Both the position numbers and the translations under genes were made by a program. From the NCBI GenBank assembly GCA_963771505.1, contig CAVYTO010000006.1:372001-436000 (forward strand): a DNA stretch of 64,000 bases, written 5' to 3'. Position 1 is the first letter of the stretch. Every line of letters begins with the position of its first letter. This DNA is from JAJPHW01 sp963771505. GTDB lineage: Bacteria; Acidobacteriota; Terriglobia; Terriglobales; Acidobacteriaceae. The notes beneath the pieces are model-generated. The model saw only the letters and a list, made by a program, of their open reading frames with translations, was not told the DNA's origin and searched no databases. Of this stretch, positions 43,348 through 52,014 are shown piece after piece.

Positions 43348-44555
43348 TGTTCGCCGCGAGGTGCCTCGAAGTATCACTCGCTTTCTTCTTCCTGGTTTAT
43401 GTGGCCTGCTCGGTCGGGGTTTGTCTGGCCTGGGAAATATGTTCTCGCGCTTTTCAATTCCGTCCGGGAGGACATGCTGCAAGTTTGTTGTTTGGGCTCA
43501 GGGTACTTCCCTTCTGTTCCGCCGTAGTTCTTACTGCCGCCGTTTGTGTGCCGTCGTTCTGGATGCTTGAATCGCGCGCTTCGAGCAGCAGACTAGGAAC
43601 CAATGGCTTTTTGTTGGGACTCGGTTGTCTTGCCGTTTTGACGATCGGTCTGACGCGTGCGGCAAAAGCACATCGCACAACTGCCCGGGCTATCGCCAGT
43701 TGGCTGCGCGGATCGTCTCAACTTACCTTCAGCTTTTCAATTCTGCCGCATGAAGCTGGAGCCTTGGTTACGCTGGGAGCGGTTCCGTTGGCAATGGCGG
43801 CGCTTTTCACGCTCGGCTTTACCTTGCCATCCTATGAACTGCTTGATTCGCGCGTCGCGGACGAAGGCATCTGCATGGCCCCGCTCGTTCTAGCTGCAGG
43901 CTGTCTACTTTTTATGTCTGTCGGGATTGCTCGCGCCCTGCTCGCGCGACGTGTGCCTACCAACTCTTTGATGGCAGGCCTTCCAGACACGCACTCGGCG
44001 GAAATGGTCCCCATCTATCAAACCAGCCGGAGCTGCCCCACGCTAACGGTTGCCGGCATTTATACCCCTAAGGTGCTCGTTTCGGAGGTGGCGCTGGCCA
44101 CGCTGAGCGAAGATGAATTAAGGAGCGCGCTTCGACATGAGCTCGCTCACATTGAAGCTCAGGATAATCTCAAGAAGCTTTTATTTAGATTTTTAGATTT
44201 TCCGGGGATGGCTAAGCTCGAGCAAGCATGGTCGGAAGCTGCCGAAATCGCGGCGGACAACGCCGCCGTCTCCAGCCTTTCGCAGGCCCTTGATCTGGCT
44301 TCCGCTCTGATTAAAATTTCACGAATCACGCCAGTTCGTACCGCTGTTCTCGCTACAGGCTTTCTTCACGGAGACTCGGGACTGCGGGATCGGGTGCAAA
44401 GGCTATTTTCCTGGAGCAACCACAAGCCATCTGATCTCGAGTCGCTATCTGGGATGGTCGTTCCTCCCATGTTTGTTGTCTGCGCATTTCTGATCGCGTT
44501 CTACAGTTCCGCGCTGGTCAACGCGCATGGTCTCATGGCAAGTCTTTTGCGCTAG
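43347..44555 (+). CDS. BlaR1-like M56-family membrane metallopeptidase
   Basis: The 402-residue protein has about four or five membrane helices and the M56 zinc site LRHELAHIEAQDNLKKLLF in a cytoplasmic loop. It ends shortly after the last membrane helix (about 370-390). There is no C-terminal penicillin-binding sensor domain as in BlaR1/MecR1, so its signal is unknown. It is coupled to the blaI-type repressor and probably triggers its removal. It converges on prmC; the two stops overlap by four bases. Confidence 0.88.
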   Translation: MFAARCLEVSLAFFFLVYVACSVGVCLAWEICSRAFQFRPGGHAASLLFGLRVLPFCSAVVLTAAVCVPSFWMLESRASSSRLGTNGFLLGLGCLAVLTIGLTRAAKAHRTTARAIASWLRGSSQLTFSFSILPHEAGALVTLGAVPLAMAALFTLGFTLPSYELLDSRVADEGICMAPLVLAAGCLLFMSVGIARALLARRVPTNSLMAGLPDTHSAEMVPIYQTSRSCPTLTVAGIYTPKVLVSEVALATLSEDELRSALRHELAHIEAQDNLKKLLFRFLDFPGMAKLEQAWSEAAEIAADNAAVSSLSQALDLASALIKISRITPVRTAVLATGFLHGDSGLRDRVQRLFSWSNHKPSDLESLSGMVVPPMFVVCAFLIAFYSSALVNAHGLMASLLR

Positions 44556-45409
44556 CGTCGTTGGGCACGGATGGCGCGCGGGATCTCCTGCAGATCGTCG
44601 GTCACTTCTACCCCCCTCCATCCTTCGAGCAGGTGCCGCACTTCCTTCTCGATGGTGGCGCTGATCTCAAGGAACATCCAACCGCCCGGTTTCAAGACTT
44701 GCCGAACTCTCGGAATCAACTGGCGAATGATTTCTATTCCTGAGTTGCCGGCGAAGACGGCGTTGCGGGGTTCATGCTCTCTCACTTCTTTTTGCACATC
44801 ACCCTCCTCACTGAACCCTACGTAGGGCGGATTGGAAACGACAAAATCAAAAGATGCGTCGTCAAACCTTGGCATCAGGTTTGCCAAATGAAACTGAACT
44901 TTCTTGTCCACGCCCAGGCGAAATGCATTCGTCCGCGCAACTTCCAACGCCTCGGGTGAAATATCGGTGGCGTGAATCTCGGCCTCAGGCAACTCCTTCG
45001 CTAGACTGATCGCGATGCAGCCCGATCCCGTTCCCACATCCAAAATGCGCGCCTTGCGTGTGTCTCGCGCTTGCGACAAGAGCGACTCCACTAGGATTTC
45101 CGTTTCCGGTCGCGGAATCAGCACGGTAGAATTCACCAAAAAATCCAATCCCCAAAATTCCTGGTGTCCAATGATGTATTGCAGCGGAACTCCGCAAACT
45201 CGCTGTGAGATGGCGGCCTCGAACGCCGCCGACTGTTCATCTGTCAGGTCTTGTTCCGGGTGCGCATGCAGAAAAGCGCGATCGCAGGCGAGAGTGGACA
45301 TCATTAATGTCTCCGCATCAAGCCGAGGGAACCGTGCCTGCGCGAGAGTCAACTGTTCAGTGGCCAACACAATTGCAGATTTCACCGAGGTCGGGAAGAT
45401 GCGAGACAA
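44552..45409 (-). CDS. prmC: PrmC release-factor glutamine methyltransferase
   Basis: The 285 residues comprise an N-terminal helical domain (about 1-85) and a SAM methyltransferase domain: ILDVGTGSGCIAISLA and the catalytic signature NPPYVG in DFVVSNPPYVGFSEEGD. PrmC methylates the GGQ glutamine of peptide-chain release factors. prfA, its frequent neighbour, is not adjacent here. Length and both domains are normal. Confidence 0.93.
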   Translation of the reverse strand: MSRIFPTSVKSAIVLATEQLTLAQARFPRLDAETLMMSTLACDRAFLHAHPEQDLTDEQSAAFEAAISQRVCGVPLQYIIGHQEFWGLDFLVNSTVLIPRPETEILVESLLSQARDTRKARILDVGTGSGCIAISLAKELPEAEIHATDISPEALEVARTNAFRLGVDKKVQFHLANLMPRFDDASFDFVVSNPPYVGFSEEGDVQKEVREHEPRNAVFAGNSGIEIIRQLIPRVRQVLKPGGWMFLEISATIEKEVRHLLEGWRGVEVTDDLQEIPRAIRAQRR

Positions 45410-45413
45410 CTGT

Positions 45414-45941
45414 TCAGATCTCCTGCGCAGGTATCTCTAACTCAAGGCCTAATGGATCGGTGAACCGGTTGGTCAGATTCGCAAGACCGACCAGAATATG
45501 GATGTCAACAATTTCCGGATCGGAAAAATGTTTTCTTAGTTCGGCTACATCGGCGTCAACAATTTCGTGCGGCCCCCGCGTCACCTTCTCCGAATAGGCA
45601 AGCGCCGCGCGTTCTTTCGGCGTGAAATCGCTGTAGTCGCCCGATTTCAGCTTGCCCCACTCGACGGGAGTCACTCCAGCCCGCTTCGACGCGGCCAGGT
45701 GATGCTGCAAACAATAGCGGCACTCGTTAATCATGGAAACGCGAATGTAGATCAATTCATACAGTTTCCGCTCCAGCGAGCGCCCCACGCTTGCGTACAA
45801 GCCGAGAAACGCCTTCAACATTTCTGGACGGTGAGCGAGCGCCTTCTGCGCGTTTCCTGGTTTTCCACGCAGCGCGGTCTCGTAAATCTCTTTCACATCC
45901 GGCCCAGCACTTTCGGGTTGAATCAGTTCGATACGCGCCAT
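45414..45941 (-). CDS. AhpD-like/carboxymuconolactone decarboxylase-family protein
   Basis: The start is ATG 45941 behind an AGGTG site; the frame is open to 46151, but the extra residues do not resemble the family. The 175-residue product has the AhpD-like redox motif in INECRYCLQHHLAASKRAGV (CxxC followed by His). Peroxidase-type members use this pair to reduce a partner enzyme or alkyl hydroperoxide. The helical repeats on each side are typical. It ends just upstream of prmC on the same strand. The substrate is unknown. Confidence 0.85.
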   Translation of the reverse strand: MARIELIQPESAGPDVKEIYETALRGKPGNAQKALAHRPEMLKAFLGLYASVGRSLERKLYELIYIRVSMINECRYCLQHHLAASKRAGVTPVEWGKLKSGDYSDFTPKERAALAYSEKVTRGPHEIVDADVAELRKHFSDPEIVDIHILVGLANLTNRFTDPLGLELEIPAQEI

Positions 45942-46022
45942 AGTTTTCACCTCTGCCAATAATCCATTTTTTGGTGAACGGTCGTGCGGAGTGGCCACAG
46001 GATAAACTAATGATGCGACATC

Positions 46023-47360
46023 GTGAAAACTTCCGTCCTTATTATCGGTGCTGGTTTGGCAGGCTCTGAAGCTGCGATCCAGTGCGCGCGCCGGGGCGTT
46101 GCCGTTGAACTCGCTGAGATGCGACCCGTTCGATCCACGCCCGCGCACCAAACCGCGGAGTTCGCCGAATTGGTTTGTTCGAATTCCTTAAAGTCCGACA
46201 GCGAAAATACCGCGCCCTGGCTGCTTAAGGAAGAAATGCGCCGTGCGGATTGTGAACTCCTCAAAATTGCACGGAATTGTGCCGTGCCGGCTGGCCACGC
46301 CCTCGCCGTCGATCGAACAGTGTTTTCGCAGCGGGTTACAGAAGTTGTGAGCGCCGAGAAGCTGATCGACATCAGGCGTGAAGAGATCGTCCACGTTCCG
46401 GACGACAGAATCGTAATCATCGCCACCGGCCCGCTGACCTCCGACACTCTGTCATCGGAAATTGCACGCCTCAGCGGCGGTGATGGCGCGGAACCTCATC
46501 TATATTTCTTCGACTCGATCAGCCCCATCGTTGAAGCCGATTCGATCGATATGTCGAAGGTTTACCTGGCTGCGCGATATGACAAAGGTTCGGCCGACTA
46601 CATCAACTGCCCCATGAATCGCGAGGAGTATGACCGCTTTATCGACGCGCTCGCCTCCGCCAACCCAGTCGAGCCACGAGAATGGGAAAAGCTGAATTAC
46701 TTCGAAGGCTGCTTGCCAATAGAAGAAATCGCCAGGCGCGGCCGCGACACTCTTCGCTTCGGGCCGATGAAACCAGTAGGACTCCGAGACCCAGCCACGG
46801 GACGGATCCCCTACGCCGCCGTGCAGTTACGGCAAGAAAACCTGCGCGCCGATTCCTACAATCTGGTCGGCTTTCAAAACCATTTGAAGTTTGACGATCA
46901 GGCCCGCGTGATGCGGCTCATCCCCGGCCTTGAAAATGCTCGATTTCTGCGTTACGGACAGATTCATCGCAACACATACATCAACTCGCCGACTCTGCTG
47001 AACGAGACCTTACAAATGAAGTCGCACCCGAACGTTCTATTCGCCGGACAAATCTGCGGCGTCGAAGGATATGTGGAATCGATTGCCATCGGCCTGCTTG
47101 CGGGGATCTTCGCCGCCGATCTGGTGGACGGGCGCGCGCCCGTGCCATTGCCGAGGGCGTCGGCCCTCGGTTCGCTGGTCAATTATGTGACGCATGCCGA
47201 ACCGAAGAAATTTCAGCCTGCTAATATCACTTTCGATTTGCTGCCACCGCTTGAGCAGAAAGTACGCGATCGCCAGGACCGCCGCCGGCGTCAATGTCAA
47301 TTGGCTTTGGCTGAATTCGACACTTGGATTACGCGGCATACCGTAACAGCTGTACAGTAA
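46023..47360 (+). CDS. trmFO: TrmFO: folate/FAD-dependent tRNA (uracil-5)-methyltransferase
   Basis: This 445-residue flavoprotein starts at GTG. The FAD-binding N-terminus is VLIIGAGLAGSEAAIQCARR, and family signatures EMRPVRSTPAHQTAEFAELV, CSNSLKSDSENTAPWLLKEE and AGQICGVEGYVESIAIGLLA are present. The conserved cysteine of YINCPMNREEYD is in place. TrmFO methylates U54 of tRNA using methylene-tetrahydrofolate. Length is normal. The gene stands alone between convergent or differently oriented neighbours. Confidence 0.95.
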   Translation: MKTSVLIIGAGLAGSEAAIQCARRGVAVELAEMRPVRSTPAHQTAEFAELVCSNSLKSDSENTAPWLLKEEMRRADCELLKIARNCAVPAGHALAVDRTVFSQRVTEVVSAEKLIDIRREEIVHVPDDRIVIIATGPLTSDTLSSEIARLSGGDGAEPHLYFFDSISPIVEADSIDMSKVYLAARYDKGSADYINCPMNREEYDRFIDALASANPVEPREWEKLNYFEGCLPIEEIARRGRDTLRFGPMKPVGLRDPATGRIPYAAVQLRQENLRADSYNLVGFQNHLKFDDQARVMRLIPGLENARFLRYGQIHRNTYINSPTLLNETLQMKSHPNVLFAGQICGVEGYVESIAIGLLAGIFAADLVDGRAPVPLPRASALGSLVNYVTHAEPKKFQPANITFDLLPPLEQKVRDRQDRRRRQCQLALAEFDTWITRHTVTAVQ

Positions 47361-47484
47361 CTCACCTCCCGGCGTGCGGCTCGCCACACAAAATTTGCAA
47401 CAAAGTGGTCAACCGCCTCGTATCTTCCATCGGACCCAGAAATGCCTCCGCTTACGTTCGGGTGGCGGCCACGTCCAAGTAGAT

Positions 47485-48744
47485 ATGGTTTTGCGTGACC
47501 TGATCGGCGATGTGCTCCGCACCATGTGGTCGCACAAGTTGCGCGCATTCCTGACCATGTTTGGCATCGCATGGGGCATTGTTTCCATCGTTCTGATGAC
47601 GGCGGCGGGCGAGGGCCTTGAAAAAGGCCAGGAAGCCACTGCGAAAACGCTCGGCAAAGACATCTTGATCACTTTTCATGGTCGCACCAGCATGCAAGCC
47701 GGCGGGGCGCGGGCGGGCCGTCAAGTGCATTGGGACATTCACGACGTGCCGATTTTGCAATCGGAGGCGCTCGATTGCCAGGACGTGATGCCCGAACTCG
47801 AGCAGGACGATGTCAAGATCCACAGCAACTTCAACAATGCCGCCTTCACGATTACCGGCTCGTATCCCGAATTTGCTATTGTGCGTAGTCTCGAAGTGAA
47901 GTCAGGCCGATTTTACGATTGGGACGATCAGCGCAACGGTAGGCGCGTGGCCTTCCTAGGAACCGATTCTGCAAAACAGTTGTTTGGCGGCCGCAACCCT
48001 CTCGGTGAAATCGTCTACCTCAACGATTTTCCCTACACCGTGGTCGGCGTCATGGCTACAAAGAAACAGGATTCAAGCTACGACGGATGGGACGTCAGCA
48101 AAGTATTCGTCCCCTTTTCGGCCATGCAGCGGGATTTCCCCAACAAACCTCCACAAGTCGAGACGTCTTTCGACCAATGGCTGATCACGCCAAAATCTTA
48201 CGAGCAACACGAAGCCTGTAAGCGCGAAGTGAGAACGGTGTTAGGGCGCTTGCATAATTTCAATCCTCTGGATAAGGAAGCCTGCCCCATCTGGGACACA
48301 GTCCAGGAAGCGAAAGCCTTCCGTCAGATGACCGACGGGATGAAATATTTTCTCGGCGCGGTGGGAATCGTCACACTCTTACTTGGCGGACTGGGCGTCA
48401 TGAACGTGATGATGGTGGCTGTCCGCGAAAGAACGCGGGAGATTGGCGTACGCAAAGCCCTCGGCGCACCCGCCGGGACCATCCTGAAACAATTCTTTAT
48501 AGAAGCGGTCTTGATCGCGCTTCTTAGTGGAGGCTTGGGGCTGGCAGTCGCCTATGGACTGTGCGCTCTTGTAAACCTATTGCCGATGCCCGATTTCTTC
48601 GCCGGTTTGTTGCCCACTCTCGGCTCCGGATTGCTGGCTACCGGGCTGCTCGGCGTCATCGCCGTGCTGTCTGCTCTGTATCCCGCTCGCAAGGCAGCGA
48701 CGATCGACCCTATCGAAGCATTACGGTTTGAGGCAGGCGGATAG
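47485..48744 (+). CDS. MacB/FtsX-type ABC transporter permease (first of a pair)
   Basis: I use ATG 47485 (MVLRDLIGDVLRTMWSHKLR); the frame is open to 47374. The 419-residue product has one N-terminal membrane helix, a large MacB periplasmic domain (about 45-285) and three C-terminal helices of the FtsX domain (GAVGIVTLLLGGLGVMNVMM, ERTREIGVRKALGAPAGTIL). MacB-type permeases drive export or lipoprotein movement by mechanotransmission. No ATPase gene or domain is nearby. The next gene is a paralogue starting two bases after this stop. Confidence 0.88.
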   Translation: MVLRDLIGDVLRTMWSHKLRAFLTMFGIAWGIVSIVLMTAAGEGLEKGQEATAKTLGKDILITFHGRTSMQAGGARAGRQVHWDIHDVPILQSEALDCQDVMPELEQDDVKIHSNFNNAAFTITGSYPEFAIVRSLEVKSGRFYDWDDQRNGRRVAFLGTDSAKQLFGGRNPLGEIVYLNDFPYTVVGVMATKKQDSSYDGWDVSKVFVPFSAMQRDFPNKPPQVETSFDQWLITPKSYEQHEACKREVRTVLGRLHNFNPLDKEACPIWDTVQEAKAFRQMTDGMKYFLGAVGIVTLLLGGLGVMNVMMVAVRERTREIGVRKALGAPAGTILKQFFIEAVLIALLSGGLGLAVAYGLCALVNLLPMPDFFAGLLPTLGSGLLATGLLGVIAVLSALYPARKAATIDPIEALRFEAGG

Positions 48745-48745
48745 C

Positions 48746-50002
48746 ATGTTGCTCGAGATTATCCGCGAAGCTTGGATCGCGCTAAGGCGAAACTACACCC
48801 GCAGCCTGCTCACCATGCTCGGCGTAGTGTGGGGCATCGCCACTGTTACCCTCTTGATCGCCTATGGCGGCAGCTTCCGAAAGATTCTGGTCGGCGGCTT
48901 CGACGCGTTCGGCAAGAGCGTGGTGATCTGCTGGCCGCAACAGACCAGCGAACAGCCCGGCGGCCAACGCGCCGGAAAGAAAGTCGTCTTCGAGCAGGCC
49001 GACGTGGACATGGTGAAAGAAACCGCGCCGCTCGTCAAACATGTTTGTCTTGAAACTGTGCACCGGCCCGGCATCGCGTATGAAGACCGTCTGGTCGGCA
49101 CGGCAGCCATCCGCGGCGTGTGCCCCGAATACGGCGAGATGCGCAACGAGATCCCGCTCGAAGGCCGATGGATAAGCGCCAGTGACGAAGTCGAGCGTCG
49201 ACGTGTTTGCTTTCTCGGCGGCCGCATCAAGGAACAACTGTTCAGCGGACGCCCCGCGGTTGGCGAAACCGTCCTTATCGCCGGGGTTCGTTTCACTGTG
49301 ATCGGAGTCATGCAGCGCAAGATCCAGATGAGCAATTATTTTTCCAGCGACGACGAATCCGTCTGGATTCCCTACTCGGCCGCCGGTGATTTATGGAACA
49401 CGCGCTACGGCTCGGTGATGGTCTTCGAACCGATTGCGCCGCAGTTTGAAAAGAAAGCCATGGCACAGGTGCTCGCGGCCACGGCAACACGGCAGCAGTT
49501 CTCCCCCACCGATGTCAAGGCCATACAGATGTTCGGGCGCGACGAGTTCCGCCCCGTTATCGACGCACTGACCATCGGTTTGCAGGTGCTTCTCACTTTT
49601 GTCGGCGCGTTGACGCTAGGCATCGGCGGCGTTGGCGTGATGAACATCATGCTCGTTTCAGTGGACGAACGCATTCGCGAAATTGGATTACGGCGCGCAT
49701 TGGGCGCTAAGAAGAAGCACATTAAGCTCCAGTTCCTCGCGGAGACGCTGCTGATCATGTTGTTGGGAGGCGCAATCGGCGTGCTGCTCTCGTACGCCAT
49801 CGCAGCCGCAGTCGGAACGCTGCCTTTAATGGGCCCACTCTTTGAAGACGATTCAGGCCGGGGCGATATTCATCTTCAGATTTCAATTGTGACGGTAATC
49901 GTCTCCACGCTGGTCCTTCTGCTGGTAGGGGTCCTCAGCGGACTTGTGCCTGCCATGAAGGCCTCCAAGCTCGATCCAGTCGAAGCGCTGCGCTACGAAT
50001 AG
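48746..50002 (+). CDS. MacB/FtsX-type ABC transporter permease (second of a pair)
   Basis: The 418 residues start at ATG 48746, one base after the upstream stop. The layout matches the first permease: N-terminal helix, MacB periplasmic domain and three terminal helices (LLTFVGALTLGIGGVGVMNI, DERIREIGLRRALGAKKKHI). The two proteins probably form a heterodimer. An ATPase subunit must come from elsewhere in the genome. A multi-pass membrane gene follows at 50074. Confidence 0.88.
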   Translation: MLLEIIREAWIALRRNYTRSLLTMLGVVWGIATVTLLIAYGGSFRKILVGGFDAFGKSVVICWPQQTSEQPGGQRAGKKVVFEQADVDMVKETAPLVKHVCLETVHRPGIAYEDRLVGTAAIRGVCPEYGEMRNEIPLEGRWISASDEVERRRVCFLGGRIKEQLFSGRPAVGETVLIAGVRFTVIGVMQRKIQMSNYFSSDDESVWIPYSAAGDLWNTRYGSVMVFEPIAPQFEKKAMAQVLAATATRQQFSPTDVKAIQMFGRDEFRPVIDALTIGLQVLLTFVGALTLGIGGVGVMNIMLVSVDERIREIGLRRALGAKKKHIKLQFLAETLLIMLLGGAIGVLLSYAIAAAVGTLPLMGPLFEDDSGRGDIHLQISIVTVIVSTLVLLLVGVLSGLVPAMKASKLDPVEALRYE

Positions 50003-50073
50003 CCAATGCCGCTTGACCCAGCGCTGCTCTTCGCAGTACCTTCCCATCGAACCTGTTTCACGAGGAAAAGCGC

Positions 50074-51129
50074 TTGCCAATTTCCGCAGTGGATGCAATC
50101 AGCCCCGCGTTTCAACATGCAAAGCAGCAATTGCTCGAACCTTTTCGCGTATCGCAGTGGGCGAAGCTCGCGCTCGTCGGCTTCCTTGCCGGAGAATTGT
50201 CTTCCGGCGGGTGCAACTTCCACTACCCAGGCCGCTCTCACATCGGAGACATGACTGGCCTGCCCGGCGGGATTAATCCTCTCACTTACGCGGGACTCAT
50301 CGCTGTTTTGATCGTCGCCGGCTTTTTGATCGGAATTCTGTTCTTGTATGTCAACAGTGTCATGCGCTTCGTGCTGTTCGATAGCGTCGTCAACCGCCGC
50401 TGCGAAATTCGGCGAAGCTGGAGCGCTCGCCACTCAGCCGGACTTCGCTATTTCGTGTGGCAGGTGTTTGTTCTGCTGGCGATGATCGTAGGCATAATCA
50501 TCGTGGTCGGAATTCCAATCGCCTTCGCTATTGCCATGGGTTGGATACGCGAACCGAAAGCTCACGTGCTGCCCTTGGTGCTGGGAGGTTTCGCGATGTT
50601 TTTCGCGATCCTAGCCCTCATGCTTCTTTACGCTGCCATTCACGTAATGACGAAGGACTTCGTTGTTCCGCAAATGGCTCTCGAGGACATCACCGCACTC
50701 GAAACCTGGCGCCGCCTGTTAGCGCAAGTCGCTACCGAAAAAGCAAGTTATGCGGGATATTTGGGAATGAAAATCGCTATGGCGTTGGGCGCGGCCATCG
50801 CCGTGGGGATCGTTTCCGCCGTTGTCATACTAGCCTTGCTGATTCCGTTCGGGAGCGTCGGGCTAGCCGCGATCCTCGGCGGAAAGGCTGCCGGCCTAAC
50901 GTGGAACCTCTACACGATTTCGGTGGCTGTCATCGCCGGTTGCATCGCGCTTTTCTTCTTGCTTTACGTTCTGTCCTTGGTGTCAGTACCCGTCATCGTG
51001 TTCTTCCCGGCTTATGCGCTGTATTTCTTCGCCGACCGCTACCCACGACTGCGTGCCGTGTTATTACCGGTCGGCGGATTGCCAACCCCAGGGACAACCT
51101 TGCCCTATTCTCCGGGACCTCTGGTATGA
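50074..51129 (+). CDS. Uncharacterised multi-pass membrane protein
   Basis: This 351-residue product starts at TTG 50074. The six or so membrane helices include GLIAVLIVAGFLIGILFLYV, VFVLLAMIVGIIIVVGIPIA and ILGGKAAGLTWNLYTISVAV. The N-terminal block AISPAFQHAKQQLLEPFRVS, QWAKLALVGFLAGEL recalls a group of membrane proteins of unknown function found in Acidobacteria and archaea. I recognise no enzyme or transporter motif. It is on the same strand as the two permeases 71 bases upstream, so co-transcription is possible. Confidence 0.65.
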   Translation: MPISAVDAISPAFQHAKQQLLEPFRVSQWAKLALVGFLAGELSSGGCNFHYPGRSHIGDMTGLPGGINPLTYAGLIAVLIVAGFLIGILFLYVNSVMRFVLFDSVVNRRCEIRRSWSARHSAGLRYFVWQVFVLLAMIVGIIIVVGIPIAFAIAMGWIREPKAHVLPLVLGGFAMFFAILALMLLYAAIHVMTKDFVVPQMALEDITALETWRRLLAQVATEKASYAGYLGMKIAMALGAAIAVGIVSAVVILALLIPFGSVGLAAILGGKAAGLTWNLYTISVAVIAGCIALFFLLYVLSLVSVPVIVFFPAYALYFFADRYPRLRAVLLPVGGLPTPGTTLPYSPGPLV

Positions 51130-51158
51130 AGATCTCGTGACTGCTCCTCGACAAGTCT

Positions 51159-51941
51159 CTATTTTTTTCGCGTCCACGAAAATCGCCGCCCAAGGATGCA
51201 CTTCACAATTAAGTGGTCCGTTCCGGATGTGACCCCAACCCCCAAGCCCGCATTGAACTCCCAATCGGGTCCAAGGTCGATGTCGATCGCCGGAACAAAT
51301 TGTTGCTGTTGTTGGCGGAATGCGGCAAAGCCAATCAGCGGCCCCCAAGCCGCGTAGTATTCCAGTCCGGCCGCGATCTTCTTGGTAACGTCGTAGCTGA
51401 ATTTCGCATTCGGCGAGAACTCTACGCCCTTTGATACTCCGGGGCCGTGCCACGAGCGATCTACTGCGGGATTGAAAGCCAGATACCAAGGTCCGAGCTT
51501 CTTGTCGACTATCGGCCGAATTTCCCAGGTCCATGTATCCGCAGAAAATGCAGCCCGCTGATAGCCGATTTCATTCGAGAGGCTGACGCCAACTGGCCAA
51601 TGCCATTTTTCTGGAATTCTGAATCGCGGACGGATATGATCGCCCACCCACTGCCATCCACTGTCAGGTTGAATGCTCGTGAAAACGTAGAACCCAGTCT
51701 CGAACCAGTCGGTAAATCCTTGCGTAATCTCCAGCGTTTCGTGCTCGGCGTGATTTGTTGGATAGACCCCATCGATCACTTTCTTCGTCCCATCAATAGT
51801 GAAGTTGGAATGAATTTCAACCATGGTGTGGTCCGGAGCCACCATGTCCGATCCGTAAACCTGAATTTCGTAGTTGTCCTGCGCCGGGGCACTCACAGTC
51901 GAAAGCAGAACGATGGCCGTCACGAAAAGGCAGGCGCCCAT
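51159..51941 (-). CDS. Exported protein of unknown function, probably an outer-membrane beta-barrel
   Basis: The start is ATG 51941, which begins a clean signal peptide (MGACLFVTAIVLLSTVSAPA). The open frame extends to 52106, but that part overlaps der and does not look like a signal. The about 235-residue mature part is rich in alternating Tyr/Trp/Gly strands (LSNEIGYQRAAFSADTWTWE, WYLAFNPAVD, GLEYYAAWGPLIGFA) and ends in a basic FSWTRKK. This composition fits a small beta-barrel. No specific family was recognised. It is downstream of der on the same strand. Confidence 0.6.
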   Translation of the reverse strand: MGACLFVTAIVLLSTVSAPAQDNYEIQVYGSDMVAPDHTMVEIHSNFTIDGTKKVIDGVYPTNHAEHETLEITQGFTDWFETGFYVFTSIQPDSGWQWVGDHIRPRFRIPEKWHWPVGVSLSNEIGYQRAAFSADTWTWEIRPIVDKKLGPWYLAFNPAVDRSWHGPGVSKGVEFSPNAKFSYDVTKKIAAGLEYYAAWGPLIGFAAFRQQQQQFVPAIDIDLGPDWEFNAGLGVGVTSGTDHLIVKCILGRRFSWTRKK

Positions 51942-52014
51942 ACTCAATGGCGTATTCCCCTTCGCCCCTCTCGCGCTGCGAAACAACGATAGGTCGTCAG
52001 TTCTGGCGGCAAGT

